A stretch of DNA of 64,000 nucleotides from Streptomyces geranii. Its GTDB lineage: Bacteria > Actinomycetota > Actinomycetes > Streptomycetales > Streptomycetaceae. The position numbers were made by a program, and so were the translations under genes. The stretch covers positions 248,001 through 312,000 of the forward strand of contig NZ_PJME01000003.1 of assembly GCF_002954775.1 (NCBI RefSeq), given 5' to 3'. The notes under the pieces are model-generated. The model saw only the letters and a list, made by a program, of their open reading frames with translations. It was not told the DNA's origin and did not search any database. Shown piece after piece: positions 8,915 to 16,600 of the stretch (its first letter is position 1; each line of letters begins with the position of its first letter).

Positions 8915-9655
8915 TCAACGAAGATGTTTGAAACCTGTGCGTCCCAGGGGACGGTGGTCCGCCACGACGGTCGCCGAACCGGGCGCGATCTCCGTGAAAC
9001 CGGCATCGCGGACCAACGGCAGCCCGCTGCCGGTGAGTTCACGCCAGCGGTCCGGCTCCGCCGTCCGTACGGCGAGCGGGAAGCCGGCGTCCCGCCAGGC
9101 AGCCCGCGCCTCGTCCGACAGCTCCCACCACGCCAGCTGGGCGCCGTGCCCGGTCTGCGCCATCGCCTTGCCCGCCGACATGTCCAGCTCGGGGTTGAGC
9201 CAGAGCACGGGCACCGCCGGGTCGGGCCCGAGCGGCGGCTCCGGATCGTCCAGATCCGTGCCGGACACCTGGAGCCGGGCGAGATCCTTGGGCCAGCCGT
9301 CCAGCGGTACGGGCGGGAACACCCGCACCTCGGCCGACTTCCCGGTCACGGTGATCCCGTCCAGCGCCTCGGCCCGCCGCCACTCGGCCCCCCGAGCCCG
9401 CCGCACGACCTTGCGGATCCGGGCGTCCTGCCAGTCCCGCATGACCTGGGCCCACTCCCCGTCCCCGACGGCCCGCTCATCGGCGAGGATCACGAGCACG
9501 GCCCGCGCGGCGGTCTCCAGGGCGTCCGTACGAGCGGGCGGCGCCCCCTTCTCGATCCGCGCGACAAGGGGCAGAACGAACTGGGGCGCCTCGTCGCGCG
9601 ACGACGGCTCCGGCCGAAAAGGACTGTCCCCGGCTGACCTCTGATCATGGCTCAC
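8915..9655 (-). CDS. Peptidyl-tRNA hydrolase, PTH2-type
   Basis: A 246-residue protein. The C-terminal half holds the PTH2 signature: LDMSAGKAMAQTGHGAQLA, followed by a helix with WELSDEARAAWRDAGFPLAVR and a terminal strand with GSATVVADHRPLG. PTH2 enzymes free tRNA from prematurely released peptidyl-tRNA. The N-terminal half (LPLVARIEKGAPPARTDALE) is the extra region found in the long actinobacterial form. The start is set at GTG 9655; the frame is open to 9760, but that stretch is a dispersed intergenic repeat. The ribosome site is weak. The call rests on motif reading only. Confidence 0.72.
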   Translation of the reverse strand: MSHDQRSAGDSPFRPEPSSRDEAPQFVLPLVARIEKGAPPARTDALETAARAVLVILADERAVGDGEWAQVMRDWQDARIRKVVRRARGAEWRRAEALDGITVTGKSAEVRVFPPVPLDGWPKDLARLQVSGTDLDDPEPPLGPDPAVPVLWLNPELDMSAGKAMAQTGHGAQLAWWELSDEARAAWRDAGFPLAVRTAEPDRWRELTGSGLPLVRDAGFTEIAPGSATVVADHRPLGRTGFKHLR

Positions 9656-9668
9656 GAGGACCCACCCT

Positions 9669-9715
9669 AGGGGCGCGAGGAACTGCGCGACCAGCCACCT
9701 CGAACCCGCAGCCGC
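9669..9715. repeat. Dispersed Streptomyces intergenic repeat, copy A
   Basis: The segment contains GGGGCGCGAGGAACTGCGCG followed by ACCAGCC, then a gap and CCCGCAGCC. I recognise this from many Streptomyces genomes as a dispersed intergenic element. It fills the gap between the peptidyl-tRNA hydrolase and ABC genes. A second copy of the same family, with an extra stem, lies at 19792-19862. Function unknown. Confidence 0.55.
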
Positions 9716-9734
9716 GCCACGACAGAATGACCCC

Positions 9735-10646
9735 ATGCAAAGCGATCTACGCCTGACCAACGTGGGCCGCCGCTACGGCATACGCGGCCCCTGGGTCCTG
9801 AGACACATAGACCTGACCCTCGCCCCCGGCACCCTCACCCGCGTCGAAGGCGCCAACGGCACAGGCAAGTCCACACTCCTGCGCGTCCTCGCCGGCATCG
9901 ACACCCCCACAGAAGGCACCCTCACCGGCCGCCCCCGCACCACCTACGTCCCCGAACGCTTCCCCGCCCGACTCCCCTTCACCGCCCACGGCTACCTCAC
10001 CCACCTCGGCACCATCCACGGCCTTCCCCGTACGACCGCCGCCCGCGCCGCCGACGAATGGCTTGAGCGCCTCGGTGCAGCCGCCTACGCCCGCACCCCC
10101 ATGGCCCAGCTCTCCAAGGGCAGCAGCCAGAAGGTGGCCGTCGCCCAGGCCCTCCTCCCCGCCCCGGAGCTGCTCGTCCTCGACGAGGCCTGGACGGGCC
10201 TCGACACCGCCGCGCGGGCCGAGTTGGAGCGGGTCGTCGCCGAACTCACCGCGTCCGGCGCCTCGGTGGTGTTCGTCGACCACGACCCGGCCCGGCTCGC
10301 GGGGGCACCCGACGCGACGTACACCGTGACCGAGGGCGGCCTCAACCGCCGTACGGCACAAGCCGGTTCACCGGAACCCAGCGGCCCGCACCTGCTCGTC
10401 GAGGCGCAGGGCCCGCCCGGCGCGGAACCCCCGGCCGAGGCGCTGAGGTGGACGACGTCCAGGGCGGAGACCACGGCACCGGGCGGCCACCGCCTCACCG
10501 TCCCCCGGACCCACTCGGACGTCGTGCTCCGCGCCCTGCTCACGGCCAGCCCACCCTGGCACGTGGCGAGCGTCGACCCCGGAGCGCCCGCGAGGAACCA
10601 CACCACCGCACCCGCCCCGCTCACCACCGACGAAGGCCCCAGATGA
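9735..10646 (+). CDS. ABC transporter ATP-binding protein
   Basis: A 303-residue nucleotide-binding subunit. Walker A is GANGTGKST (about 39-47), the signature motif is LSKGSSQK, Walker B is LLVLDEAWTGLD, and the switch His lies in VFVDHDPA. The ABC core ends near residue 215; the last 85 residues form an extension rich in Pro/Ala. It is translationally coupled to the next gene (ATGA overlap at 10643), a small integral membrane protein, so the pair is likely an exporter. The substrate is unknown. No Shine-Dalgarno site is visible before ATG 9735; CAGAAT ends 6 bases upstream, which would fit a leaderless transcript. Confidence 0.9.
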   Translation: MQSDLRLTNVGRRYGIRGPWVLRHIDLTLAPGTLTRVEGANGTGKSTLLRVLAGIDTPTEGTLTGRPRTTYVPERFPARLPFTAHGYLTHLGTIHGLPRTTAARAADEWLERLGAAAYARTPMAQLSKGSSQKVAVAQALLPAPELLVLDEAWTGLDTAARAELERVVAELTASGASVVFVDHDPARLAGAPDATYTVTEGGLNRRTAQAGSPEPSGPHLLVEAQGPPGAEPPAEALRWTTSRAETTAPGGHRLTVPRTHSDVVLRALLTASPPWHVASVDPGAPARNHTTAPAPLTTDEGPR

Positions 10647-11314
10647 CCGCCCTCCTGCGCTACCAGGCCGCCCTCCTCGTGCGCTCGCAGCGCTGGCTGC
10701 CGCCGTTCATCCTGTACGCGGTCTTCCTGGCCGTCGGCGTGCAGGGCGGCCAGCCGGTGCTCGACTCGCTCGGGTACGCGGCGGCGGCCGTACTGCCGGT
10801 GGCCGCCTGGCTGGTGCGGATCTGCGCGGGCAACGAGCCGCCCGCCGCCCGCGCCGTCGTGGCGGCGGCCGTCGGTCCCGGCCGGGCCCACCTCGCGTGT
10901 CTCCTCGTGGCCTTGGCCGCCGCCGCGCTGCTCGGCACGGCCGCGACCGTCCTGGTGACCCTGATCAGCGACCCGGCGAGCGCCGATCACCAGGTCCGGG
11001 TGGAACCCCTCCCGGCCGGCGCCGCCGGACTGCTCGCCGCACTGGTGTGCGCCCTGCTCGGCACGGCCGTCGGCGCGCTCACGACCTGGCCCCTGCTGCG
11101 CTCACCCGGCCGCGCGGTGCCCGCGATGATGCTCGGCGTCCTGTTGGCCTTGGTGGTGGCGGGCTCCCCGGCCCAGTCGGCGATCACGTCCCTGGTGACC
11201 GGCTCGCGCGCGGGCACGGTTCCGGTGCCGTTGCTGCCGCTGGCCGGCGCGGCCCTGCTCACCGCGGCGGCGACCGCCACGGCCTGCGCGCTCACCGCCC
11301 GCCGCTCACCCTGA
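10643..11314 (+). CDS. ABC transporter membrane subunit
   Basis: A 223-residue hydrophobic protein with about six membrane segments, for example PFILYAVFLAVGVQGG, HLACLLVALAAAALLG and LAALVCALLGTAVGALTTW. No catalytic motif is present. It overlaps the ATP-binding gene by 4 bases (ATGA), which indicates coupled translation and a two-gene transporter. Its last 63 codons are repeated in tandem directly downstream (11316-11505). The longer open frame from 10448 lies inside the ATPase gene and is rejected. Confidence 0.85.
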   Translation: MTALLRYQAALLVRSQRWLPPFILYAVFLAVGVQGGQPVLDSLGYAAAAVLPVAAWLVRICAGNEPPAARAVVAAAVGPGRAHLACLLVALAAAALLGTAATVLVTLISDPASADHQVRVEPLPAGAAGLLAALVCALLGTAVGALTTWPLLRSPGRAVPAMMLGVLLALVVAGSPAQSAITSLVTGSRAGTVPVPLLPLAGAALLTAAATATACALTARRSP

Positions 11315-11315
11315 A

Positions 11316-11505
11316 GATGATGCTCGGCGTCCTGTTGGCCTTGGTGGTGACGGGCTCCCCGGCCCAGTCGGCGATCACGTCCCTGGTGACCGGCTCGCGC
11401 GCGGGCTCGGTCCCGGTGCCGTTGCTGCCGCTGGCCGGCGCGGCCCTGCTCACCGCGGCGGCGACTGCCACGGCCTGCGCGTTCACGGCCCGCCGCTCAC
11501 CCTGA
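11316..11505 (+). pseudogene. Tandem duplicate of the permease 3' end
   Basis: These 190 bases repeat 11125-11314 with six mismatches (about 97% identical); the copies start 191 bases apart. The copy begins at ATG ATG and could encode a 62-residue fragment (MMLGVLLALVVTGSPAQSA...), but 191 is not a multiple of 3, so it is not a readthrough extension of the intact gene. Three mismatches change residues (A to T, T to S, L to F). It is most simply a non-functional duplication remnant, though the open frame with an ATG could still be translated. Confidence 0.75.
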
Positions 11506-11631
11506 ACAGGCCGAGCGCTGCCCCTCCTGCCACTCACACACCGGGCAGAGCGTGCTGCCCTTCTGCGCCCGCGGATACTCGGTCGGCTCCCGGCACAGCA
11601 CGCACTCCGCGTACTCGTCCTCGTCGCTCAT
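11497..11631 (-). CDS. Small zinc-ribbon-like protein (44 aa)
   Basis: This short gene is on the minus strand. The product begins MSDEDEYAECVLCREP and has a CVLC pair and a CPVC pair 16 residues apart, then a last Cys near the end, so it looks like a one-knuckle zinc ribbon. It starts at ATG 11631, and codon usage is typical of the region. Its last three codons overlap the end of the duplicated permease fragment on the opposite strand. I know no function; short Cys4 proteins of this kind are often conserved in Streptomyces as hypothetical proteins. Confidence 0.65.
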   Translation of the reverse strand: MSDEDEYAECVLCREPTEYPRAQKGSTLCPVCEWQEGQRSACSG

Positions 11632-11659
11632 GACACCAGCGTAAGCCGGTCAGCACCGG

Positions 11660-12511
11660 TCATCGCCGGTCACCCGTGGCCCCGATCAGCTCGGACACCT
11701 TCACGAACCGGAACCCCCGCTCCCGCAGCACGGGCACGACAGCACGCACGGCCCGCTCGGTCGCCGGGGCGGCGCTGCTCGTGCAGTGCAGGACGACCAC
11801 CGACCCGGGCCGTACACCGGCCAGCACCTCCCGGGCCACCGCGTCGGCGTCCGTCGCGAAGGCGTCCCCGCCGACCACGTCCCACTGCACGGCGGTGACC
11901 CCGGTCGCGCTGAGCGCGCGCAGCGCCCGCCGGTCGTAACACCCGCCCGGGAAGCGGAAGTAGGGCATGGCGTGGTCCACCCCGACGGCCCGGAAGGCGG
12001 CGAAGGCCCGCTCGACGTCGGCCCGCATCCGCGCCTGCGAGTCGTCGATGGTCGGCAGTCCGTAGCAGTCGTCGGTGAAGGCGTAGTGGCTGTACGAGTG
12101 GTTGGCGACCTCGAACAAGGGGTCCCGCCCGATCGAGCGGGCCTGGGCCGGGTACTCCTCGGCCCACCGACCCGTCATGAACACGGTCGCCGGCACCTTC
12201 AGCGCCCGCAGCGTGCCGATCAGCCGGGGATTGTCGAACCGCTCACCCCGCGCCGCCCGCTCACCCTGCCCGGCGGTCATGTCGGCGTCGAAGGTGAGCG
12301 CGACGGTCTTCGCCGGGGTGTGCCGCGGGCCGTTCCGGAAGACGGGGGTCAGACCGGCGGGCCCGGGCGCGAGCGTGGGCGGACGGGAGGGCGCCGCGGA
12401 CGGGCGCGCGGGAGGGCGTTCGGCCCGCTGGGGGACGGGTGCGGTGCCGCACGCGGCGAGTGCGGCGCCGAGGACACAGGCTGCGGCGACTCGTCGTACG
12501 AGAGTGATCAT
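11660..12511 (-). CDS. Polysaccharide deacetylase lipoprotein (NodB domain)
   Basis: A 283-residue exported enzyme. A lipoprotein signal ends in LAAC (Cys21), followed by a Pro/Ala-rich linker. The NodB (CE4) domain has the metal and base motif TFDAD (D75, D77), the zinc ligands HSYSH (H138, H142), RFPGGCYD (motif 3) and a late VVLHC (motif 5). Such enzymes deacetylate N-acetylglucosamine residues in peptidoglycan or chitin-like polymers on the outside of the membrane. It starts at ATG 12511, where TACCTT ends 6 bases upstream, so the transcript could be leaderless. The gene stands alone. Confidence 0.9.
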   Translation of the reverse strand: MITLVRRVAAACVLGAALAACGTAPVPQRAERPPARPSAAPSRPPTLAPGPAGLTPVFRNGPRHTPAKTVALTFDADMTAGQGERAARGERFDNPRLIGTLRALKVPATVFMTGRWAEEYPAQARSIGRDPLFEVANHSYSHYAFTDDCYGLPTIDDSQARMRADVERAFAAFRAVGVDHAMPYFRFPGGCYDRRALRALSATGVTAVQWDVVGGDAFATDADAVAREVLAGVRPGSVVVLHCTSSAAPATERAVRAVVPVLRERGFRFVKVSELIGATGDRR

Positions 12512-12612
12512 CGTACGAAGGTAGAAATGCCGGAGTTGCCCGGTGGCCCGCCGCGAGGGCGAGCCGCCGGGATGTCACCCGCCCGGCCGTGACCCCGTAC
12601 CCCCGAGGTCGG

Positions 12613-13503
12613 CTAGGTGGCGAGCAGCCGGGCCCTGGACTCCGCCACGTCGAAGTCCGCCTTCGGGTACTGCGGGTCCAGCGCCTCCAGGTGCTCCAGG
12701 AGCAGTCGGCTGATCGCCCAGTTGCGGTACCACTTGCGGTCCGCCGGGACCAGGTACCAGGGCGCGGCCGTCGAACACCGCTCCAGGGCGATCTCGTACG
12801 CCTCCTGGTACGCGGGCCACAGCGCGCGCTCGTCGATGTCGCCGGTGTTGAACTTCCAGTGCTTGTCGGGGTTGTCGAGGCGTTCGAGGAGGCGGCGCCG
12901 CTGTTCGTCGTACGAGATGTGGAGGAAGCACTTCACCACGGTCACGCCGTCGTCGGCCAGGGATTTCTCGAAGCCGTTGATCTGGTGGTAACGGGTGGTG
13001 AGCTGGGCGCGGGAGACGAGTTCGCGGACGCGGGCGATCAGGACGTCCTCGTAGTGCGAGCGGTCGAAGATGCCGACCTCGCCGGGTTCCGGGAGGGCCC
13101 GTTTGATGCGCCAGAGGAAGGAGTGGCCCAGTTCCTCGCGGGTGGGGGCCTTGAAGGCCCTGATGCGGCAGCCCGAGGGGTTGAACAGGCCGATGACGTG
13201 CTTGACCGTGCCGCCCTTGCCGCTGGTGTCCATGCCCTGGAGGACCAGCAGCAGCCGCCGTCGGTCGCCCGCCGAACCGGCCGCCCACAGGCGCTCCTGG
13301 AGGTCCGCGAGCCGTTCGCCCAGCAGGACCGTGGCGGCGAGCCCCGCCGCCTTGTCGGCGGGCCCGCCCGGGGTGGCCCGGGCGTCGTACGCGCCGAGGT
13401 CCACGGGCCGCTCGCCGGGGACGCGCAGCAGCTCACTCAGCGGACGGTCGCCCGCCGGGACCCTGCTCTTCCCTGAGTCCTGTTTCGAGTCCTTCCTGGC
13501 CAT
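12613..13503 (-). CDS. ppk2: Polyphosphate kinase 2 (PPK2 family)
   Basis: A 296-residue protein. The P-loop is GMDTSGKGG (90-98), the Walker B/lid region is GIFDRSHYEDVL (D147, R148), and the later segments KHWKFNTGD and WYLVPADRKWYRNW are typical of PPK2. The enzyme transfers phosphate from polyphosphate to a nucleoside mono- or diphosphate; class and direction cannot be decided by eye. It overlaps the 3' end of the upstream slipin gene by 71 bases in another frame, with its own AAAGAGGT ribosome site before ATG 13503. The two are likely one transcript. Confidence 0.93.
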   Translation of the reverse strand: MARKDSKQDSGKSRVPAGDRPLSELLRVPGERPVDLGAYDARATPGGPADKAAGLAATVLLGERLADLQERLWAAGSAGDRRRLLLVLQGMDTSGKGGTVKHVIGLFNPSGCRIRAFKAPTREELGHSFLWRIKRALPEPGEVGIFDRSHYEDVLIARVRELVSRAQLTTRYHQINGFEKSLADDGVTVVKCFLHISYDEQRRRLLERLDNPDKHWKFNTGDIDERALWPAYQEAYEIALERCSTAAPWYLVPADRKWYRNWAISRLLLEHLEALDPQYPKADFDVAESRARLLAT

Positions 13504-14296
13504 GGGTACCTCTTTCCGTACTCGGCTGTCGCGGGGGTTGGGCGGCCCGTTCCAGGAAGCGGAGCAGCTCCACCGGGAAGGGCAGGACGAGTGTCGAGTT
13601 CTTCTCGGCGGCGACCGCCACCACCGTCTGGAGCAGCCGGAGTTGGAGGGCCGCGGGCTGCTCGGACATCACCCCGGCCGCCTCCGCCAGCTTCTTCGAG
13701 GCCTGCAACTCGGCGTCCGCGTTGATGATCCGGGCCCGGCGCTCGCGGTCGGCCTCGGCCTGGCGGGCCATCGAGCGTTTCATCGTGTCGGGCAGGGAGA
13801 CGTCCTTGATCTCGACCCGGTCGATCTGCACGCCCCAGCCCATCGCCGGACTGTCGATCATCAACTCCAGCCCCTGGTTGAGCTTTTCCCGGTTGGAGAG
13901 GAGATCGTCCAGGTCGCTCTTGCCGATGATCGACCGCAGTGACGTCTGTGCCATCTGCGAGACAGCGAACCGGTAGTCCTCGACCTGGACGAGCGCGTTC
14001 GCCGCGTCGATCACCTTGAAGTAGACGACCGCGTCGACCCGCACGGTGACGTTGTCCCGGGTGATCCCCTCCTGGGCCGGGATCGGCAGGGTGACGATCT
14101 GCATGTTGACCTTGTGCAGCCGGTCCACCAGCGGCACCACCATGGTGAACCCGGGCGGGCGCACGTCCCCGGCGAGCCGGCCCAGCCGGAAGACGACCCC
14201 GCGTTCGTACTGCTTGACGACCCGGGCAGCCGCCCCGACATAGACGAGCCCGGCGGTTCCGGTGGCGATCCCCGCGGCCAGCAGTTCCTCAAGCAT
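13433..14296 (-). CDS. SPFH/band-7 slipin (stomatin-like) protein
   Basis: A 287-residue membrane-anchored protein. An N-terminal hydrophobic anchor (GIATGTAGLVYVGAAA) precedes the band-7 domain, with QYERGVVFRLGRL, GITRDNVTVRVDAVVYFKV and the GWGVQIDRVEIKDVSLPDTMKR-type core, then a helical SPFH tail (ARIINADAELQASKKLAEAA). Slipins form oligomers and organise membrane microdomains. The C-terminal 24 codons overlap ppk2. GAGGGG about 10 bases upstream supports ATG 14296. No NfeD partner gene is present next to it. Confidence 0.9.
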   Translation of the reverse strand: MLEELLAAGIATGTAGLVYVGAAARVVKQYERGVVFRLGRLAGDVRPPGFTMVVPLVDRLHKVNMQIVTLPIPAQEGITRDNVTVRVDAVVYFKVIDAANALVQVEDYRFAVSQMAQTSLRSIIGKSDLDDLLSNREKLNQGLELMIDSPAMGWGVQIDRVEIKDVSLPDTMKRSMARQAEADRERRARIINADAELQASKKLAEAAGVMSEQPAALQLRLLQTVVAVAAEKNSTLVLPFPVELLRFLERAAQPPRQPSTERGTHGQEGLETGLREEQGPGGRPSAE

Positions 14297-14354
14297 GACG
14301 ACGACCCCTCGCAGCCGTCCCGTACGCGCCGATCGGCACGTTAATAAACGATAT

Positions 14355-14391
14355 GCCCGGTCCGGGGCTCGGGGCGAGCCTCGGACCGGGC
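14355..14391 (-). terminator. Terminator of the carbonic anhydrase-SulP operon
   Basis: A 17-bp stem with one G-U pair (GCCCGGTCCGGGGCTCG / CGAGCCTCGGACCGGGC) and loop GGG lies 20 bases past the sulP stop. It is followed by an AT-rich stretch on the minus strand (ATCGTTTATTAACG), which may also contain the slipin promoter. Confidence 0.75.
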
Positions 14392-14410
14392 AACCGTGGG
14401 GCGCGGGGGG

Positions 14411-15904
14411 CTACGGCGTCGCCGTCGTCACCCGCACCGGTTCGGTGTCGGCCGCGCTGTGCCGCTCCGCCCAGCTCTCCAGGGCCGTGCGGCAGGCGTG
14501 GTCCAGATGGTGCAGACCCGAGAGGTCCAGCTCGATCGGCCGGTCCTGGGGGAGCGCCTCCAGGCTGTCGAGGATCTTCGGCAGCCGCAGGAAGGTCGCG
14601 TTGCCCGACAGATGGGCCCCGATGGGTCCGGCGCCCTTGTCTATGACCTCCAGCTTCAGGTGCGAGGCCTCCCAGGCGGTCTTGCCCACCGACAGGGCGA
14701 GCCCGATCAGCACGCCCTCGAACATGTTCACGGACACGATCGCCACGGCCGTGACGACCAGGATCAGCGCCTCACCCCGGTGCTCGCGCCACAGCGAGGC
14801 GACCCCGCGCAGCGGGATCAGCTTCCAGCCCGCGTGGACGAGGATGCCCGCCAGCGCGGGCAGCGGGATCAGCGCCAGCGCGCCGGGCAGCAGCGCCGCG
14901 AACAGCAGCAGCCATACGCCGTGCATGACCCGGGACGCCTTCGTGCGCGCGCCCGCCTGGACGTTCGCCGAGCTGCGCACGATCACCGCGGTCATCGGCA
15001 GTGCGCCCAGCAGCCCGCACACCGTGTTGCCCGCGCCCTGCGCCATCAGCTCCTTGTCGTACCGGGTGCGCGGACCGTCGTGCAGCCGGTCCACCGCGGC
15101 GGCGCTGAACAGGCTCTCGGCGGACGCGATCAGCGTGAACGCCACCACCGTGCCGAGCATGCCCAGGCTCGCCAGTTCACCGAAGGCGCCGAGGCCGGGG
15201 AGCTGGACGGCGTCCAGCAGGCCCTTCACCTCGACGGTCGCCACCGGCAGGCCGAAGGCCAGGGTGACGGCGGTCGCCAGGACCACCGCGGCGAGCGCGC
15301 CCGGCACCGCCCGCGCCTTCTTCGGCAGCCGCCGCCACAGCACGAGCACGGCGACGGTGCCCGCGCCGACGGCCAGCGAGGCCAGTGCGCTGGTGCTCCC
15401 GACGGCCTTCGCGGCGGCCTCGGGCAGCCCGGCGATCTTGTCGAGCCCGGCGGCGGGCGCCTTCAGCCCGGCCGCCGCGTACAGCTGTCCGGCGATGATC
15501 ACGAGGCCGATCCCGGCCAGCATGCCCTCGACGACGGACACCGATATGGCCCGGAACCAGCGCCCCAGCCTGAGGGCGCCCATCCCGAGCTGGAGCAGCC
15601 CGGCGGCGAGCACGATCACCCCGAGGGCGGGCAGTCCGTGCTCCCGGACGGCCTCGAAGACCAGCACGGTGAGACCGGCGGCCGGGCCGGACACCTGGAG
15701 GCTGCTGCCCGGCAGGAGTCCGGTGACGATGCCGCCCACGATGCCGGTGACCAGGCCGAGTTCGGCCGGGACCCCGGAGGCGACGGCGACGCCCACGCAC
15801 AGCGGCAGGGCGACGAGGAACACGACGAGCGAGGCGGCGAAGTCCTGCCGCAGATGGGGGAACCTGGCCGGTTTGCCGAGGCCGGTCATGGCGCCGGCGC
15901 TCAC
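14411..15904 (-). CDS. SulP family anion transporter (probable bicarbonate uptake)
   Basis: A 497-residue membrane protein with 10-12 membrane segments (for example FLVALPLCVGVAVASGVPA and GLVTGIVGGIVTGLLPG), followed by a C-terminal STAS-like region (PIELDLSGLHHLDHACRTAL). SulP proteins carry sulfate, bicarbonate or dicarboxylates. Cotranscription with a beta-carbonic anhydrase directly upstream suggests bicarbonate. GTG 15904 overlaps the upstream stop by 4 bases (GTGA) and is chosen for coupling; ATG 15889 is a reasonable alternative, and neither has a good ribosome site. A strong terminator follows. Confidence 0.88.
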   Translation of the reverse strand: MSAGAMTGLGKPARFPHLRQDFAASLVVFLVALPLCVGVAVASGVPAELGLVTGIVGGIVTGLLPGSSLQVSGPAAGLTVLVFEAVREHGLPALGVIVLAAGLLQLGMGALRLGRWFRAISVSVVEGMLAGIGLVIIAGQLYAAAGLKAPAAGLDKIAGLPEAAAKAVGSTSALASLAVGAGTVAVLVLWRRLPKKARAVPGALAAVVLATAVTLAFGLPVATVEVKGLLDAVQLPGLGAFGELASLGMLGTVVAFTLIASAESLFSAAAVDRLHDGPRTRYDKELMAQGAGNTVCGLLGALPMTAVIVRSSANVQAGARTKASRVMHGVWLLLFAALLPGALALIPLPALAGILVHAGWKLIPLRGVASLWREHRGEALILVVTAVAIVSVNMFEGVLIGLALSVGKTAWEASHLKLEVIDKGAGPIGAHLSGNATFLRLPKILDSLEALPQDRPIELDLSGLHHLDHACRTALESWAERHSAADTEPVRVTTATP

Positions 15905-16491
15905 AGGGCTTCGAACGCGTCGGTGGCGGCGCGGTGTTCGCGTACGGCCCCGGTGTGGACCTCGTAGTACCAGCCGCGCAGCCGCAGTTCGCCCCTGGCC
16001 AGGCGTTGCTCGACGCACGGGTAGGAGCGCAGCCGGAGCAGCTGGGTGAGGACGTGGTTCTGGACGCCCGCCGCGACCGTCGGGTCGTCGGTGTCGGACG
16101 CGGCCGTGGTGTCGGGTTCACCGGCGGCGTGCGCGAGCCAGTCGCGTACGGCGGGTACGGCGGTGAGGTCGTCGCCGCGGACCAGGGCGCCGACGGCGCC
16201 GCAGTGGGAATGGCCGCAGACCACGATGTCGCTGACGCCGAGGACCTCCACGGCGTACTCGATGGTCGCCGCCTCGCCGGTGGGGCGGCCGGTGGCGTAC
16301 GGGGGGACGATGTTGCCTGCGGTGCGCAGCTCGAAGAGTTCGCCGGGCCTGGCACCTGTGATCAGGGCCGGGACGACCCTGGAATCGGAGCAGGTGATGA
16401 ACAGGACCTGGGGGGACTGGCCTTCGGCGAGCTTCGCGAACTCCTCGGGACGCCGGCCGAAGGTGCGGGCGTTGTCGATCAGGGGCTGCAT
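15901..16491 (-). CDS. Beta-carbonic anhydrase
   Basis: A 196-residue cytoplasmic zinc enzyme that interconverts CO2 and bicarbonate. Zinc ligands are C34 in TCSDSR (with D36 and R38 as the conserved dyad) and H94/C97 in CGHSHCGA. AGGAGGAG lies 9 bases before ATG 16491. The stop overlaps the start of the SulP gene, so the enzyme and transporter probably cooperate in inorganic carbon or pH balance. The open frame upstream to 16812 is a shadow. Confidence 0.95.
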   Translation of the reverse strand: MQPLIDNARTFGRRPEEFAKLAEGQSPQVLFITCSDSRVVPALITGARPGELFELRTAGNIVPPYATGRPTGEAATIEYAVEVLGVSDIVVCGHSHCGAVGALVRGDDLTAVPAVRDWLAHAAGEPDTTAASDTDDPTVAAGVQNHVLTQLLRLRSYPCVEQRLARGELRLRGWYYEVHTGAVREHRAATDAFEAL

Positions 16492-16529
16492 GTGGTGACT
16501 CCTCCTGGCGCGCTTCTGGGGCGCGTCGG

Positions 16530-16554
16530 ACGTACATGACAGTCGTACGTACAT
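16530..16554. promoter_or_regulatory. ACGTACAT direct repeat upstream of carbonic anhydrase
   Basis: Two copies of ACGTACAT at 16530-16537 and 16547-16554, 17 bases apart, lie 39-63 bases upstream of the carbonic anhydrase start. The spacing would put a bound factor on one face of the helix with a small shift. It is a possible regulator site; no known motif is recognised. Confidence 0.3.
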
Positions 16555-16600
16555 AAACGGTGGGGCGTGCTTGACAGTGCGTGTGGGGACGCCGTGGCTG

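Noticed and set aside
14396-15967. Long plus-strand frame opposite the SulP gene
   Set aside because: The minus strand encodes a clear membrane transporter; the plus frame is Gln/Arg/Gly-rich and featureless.
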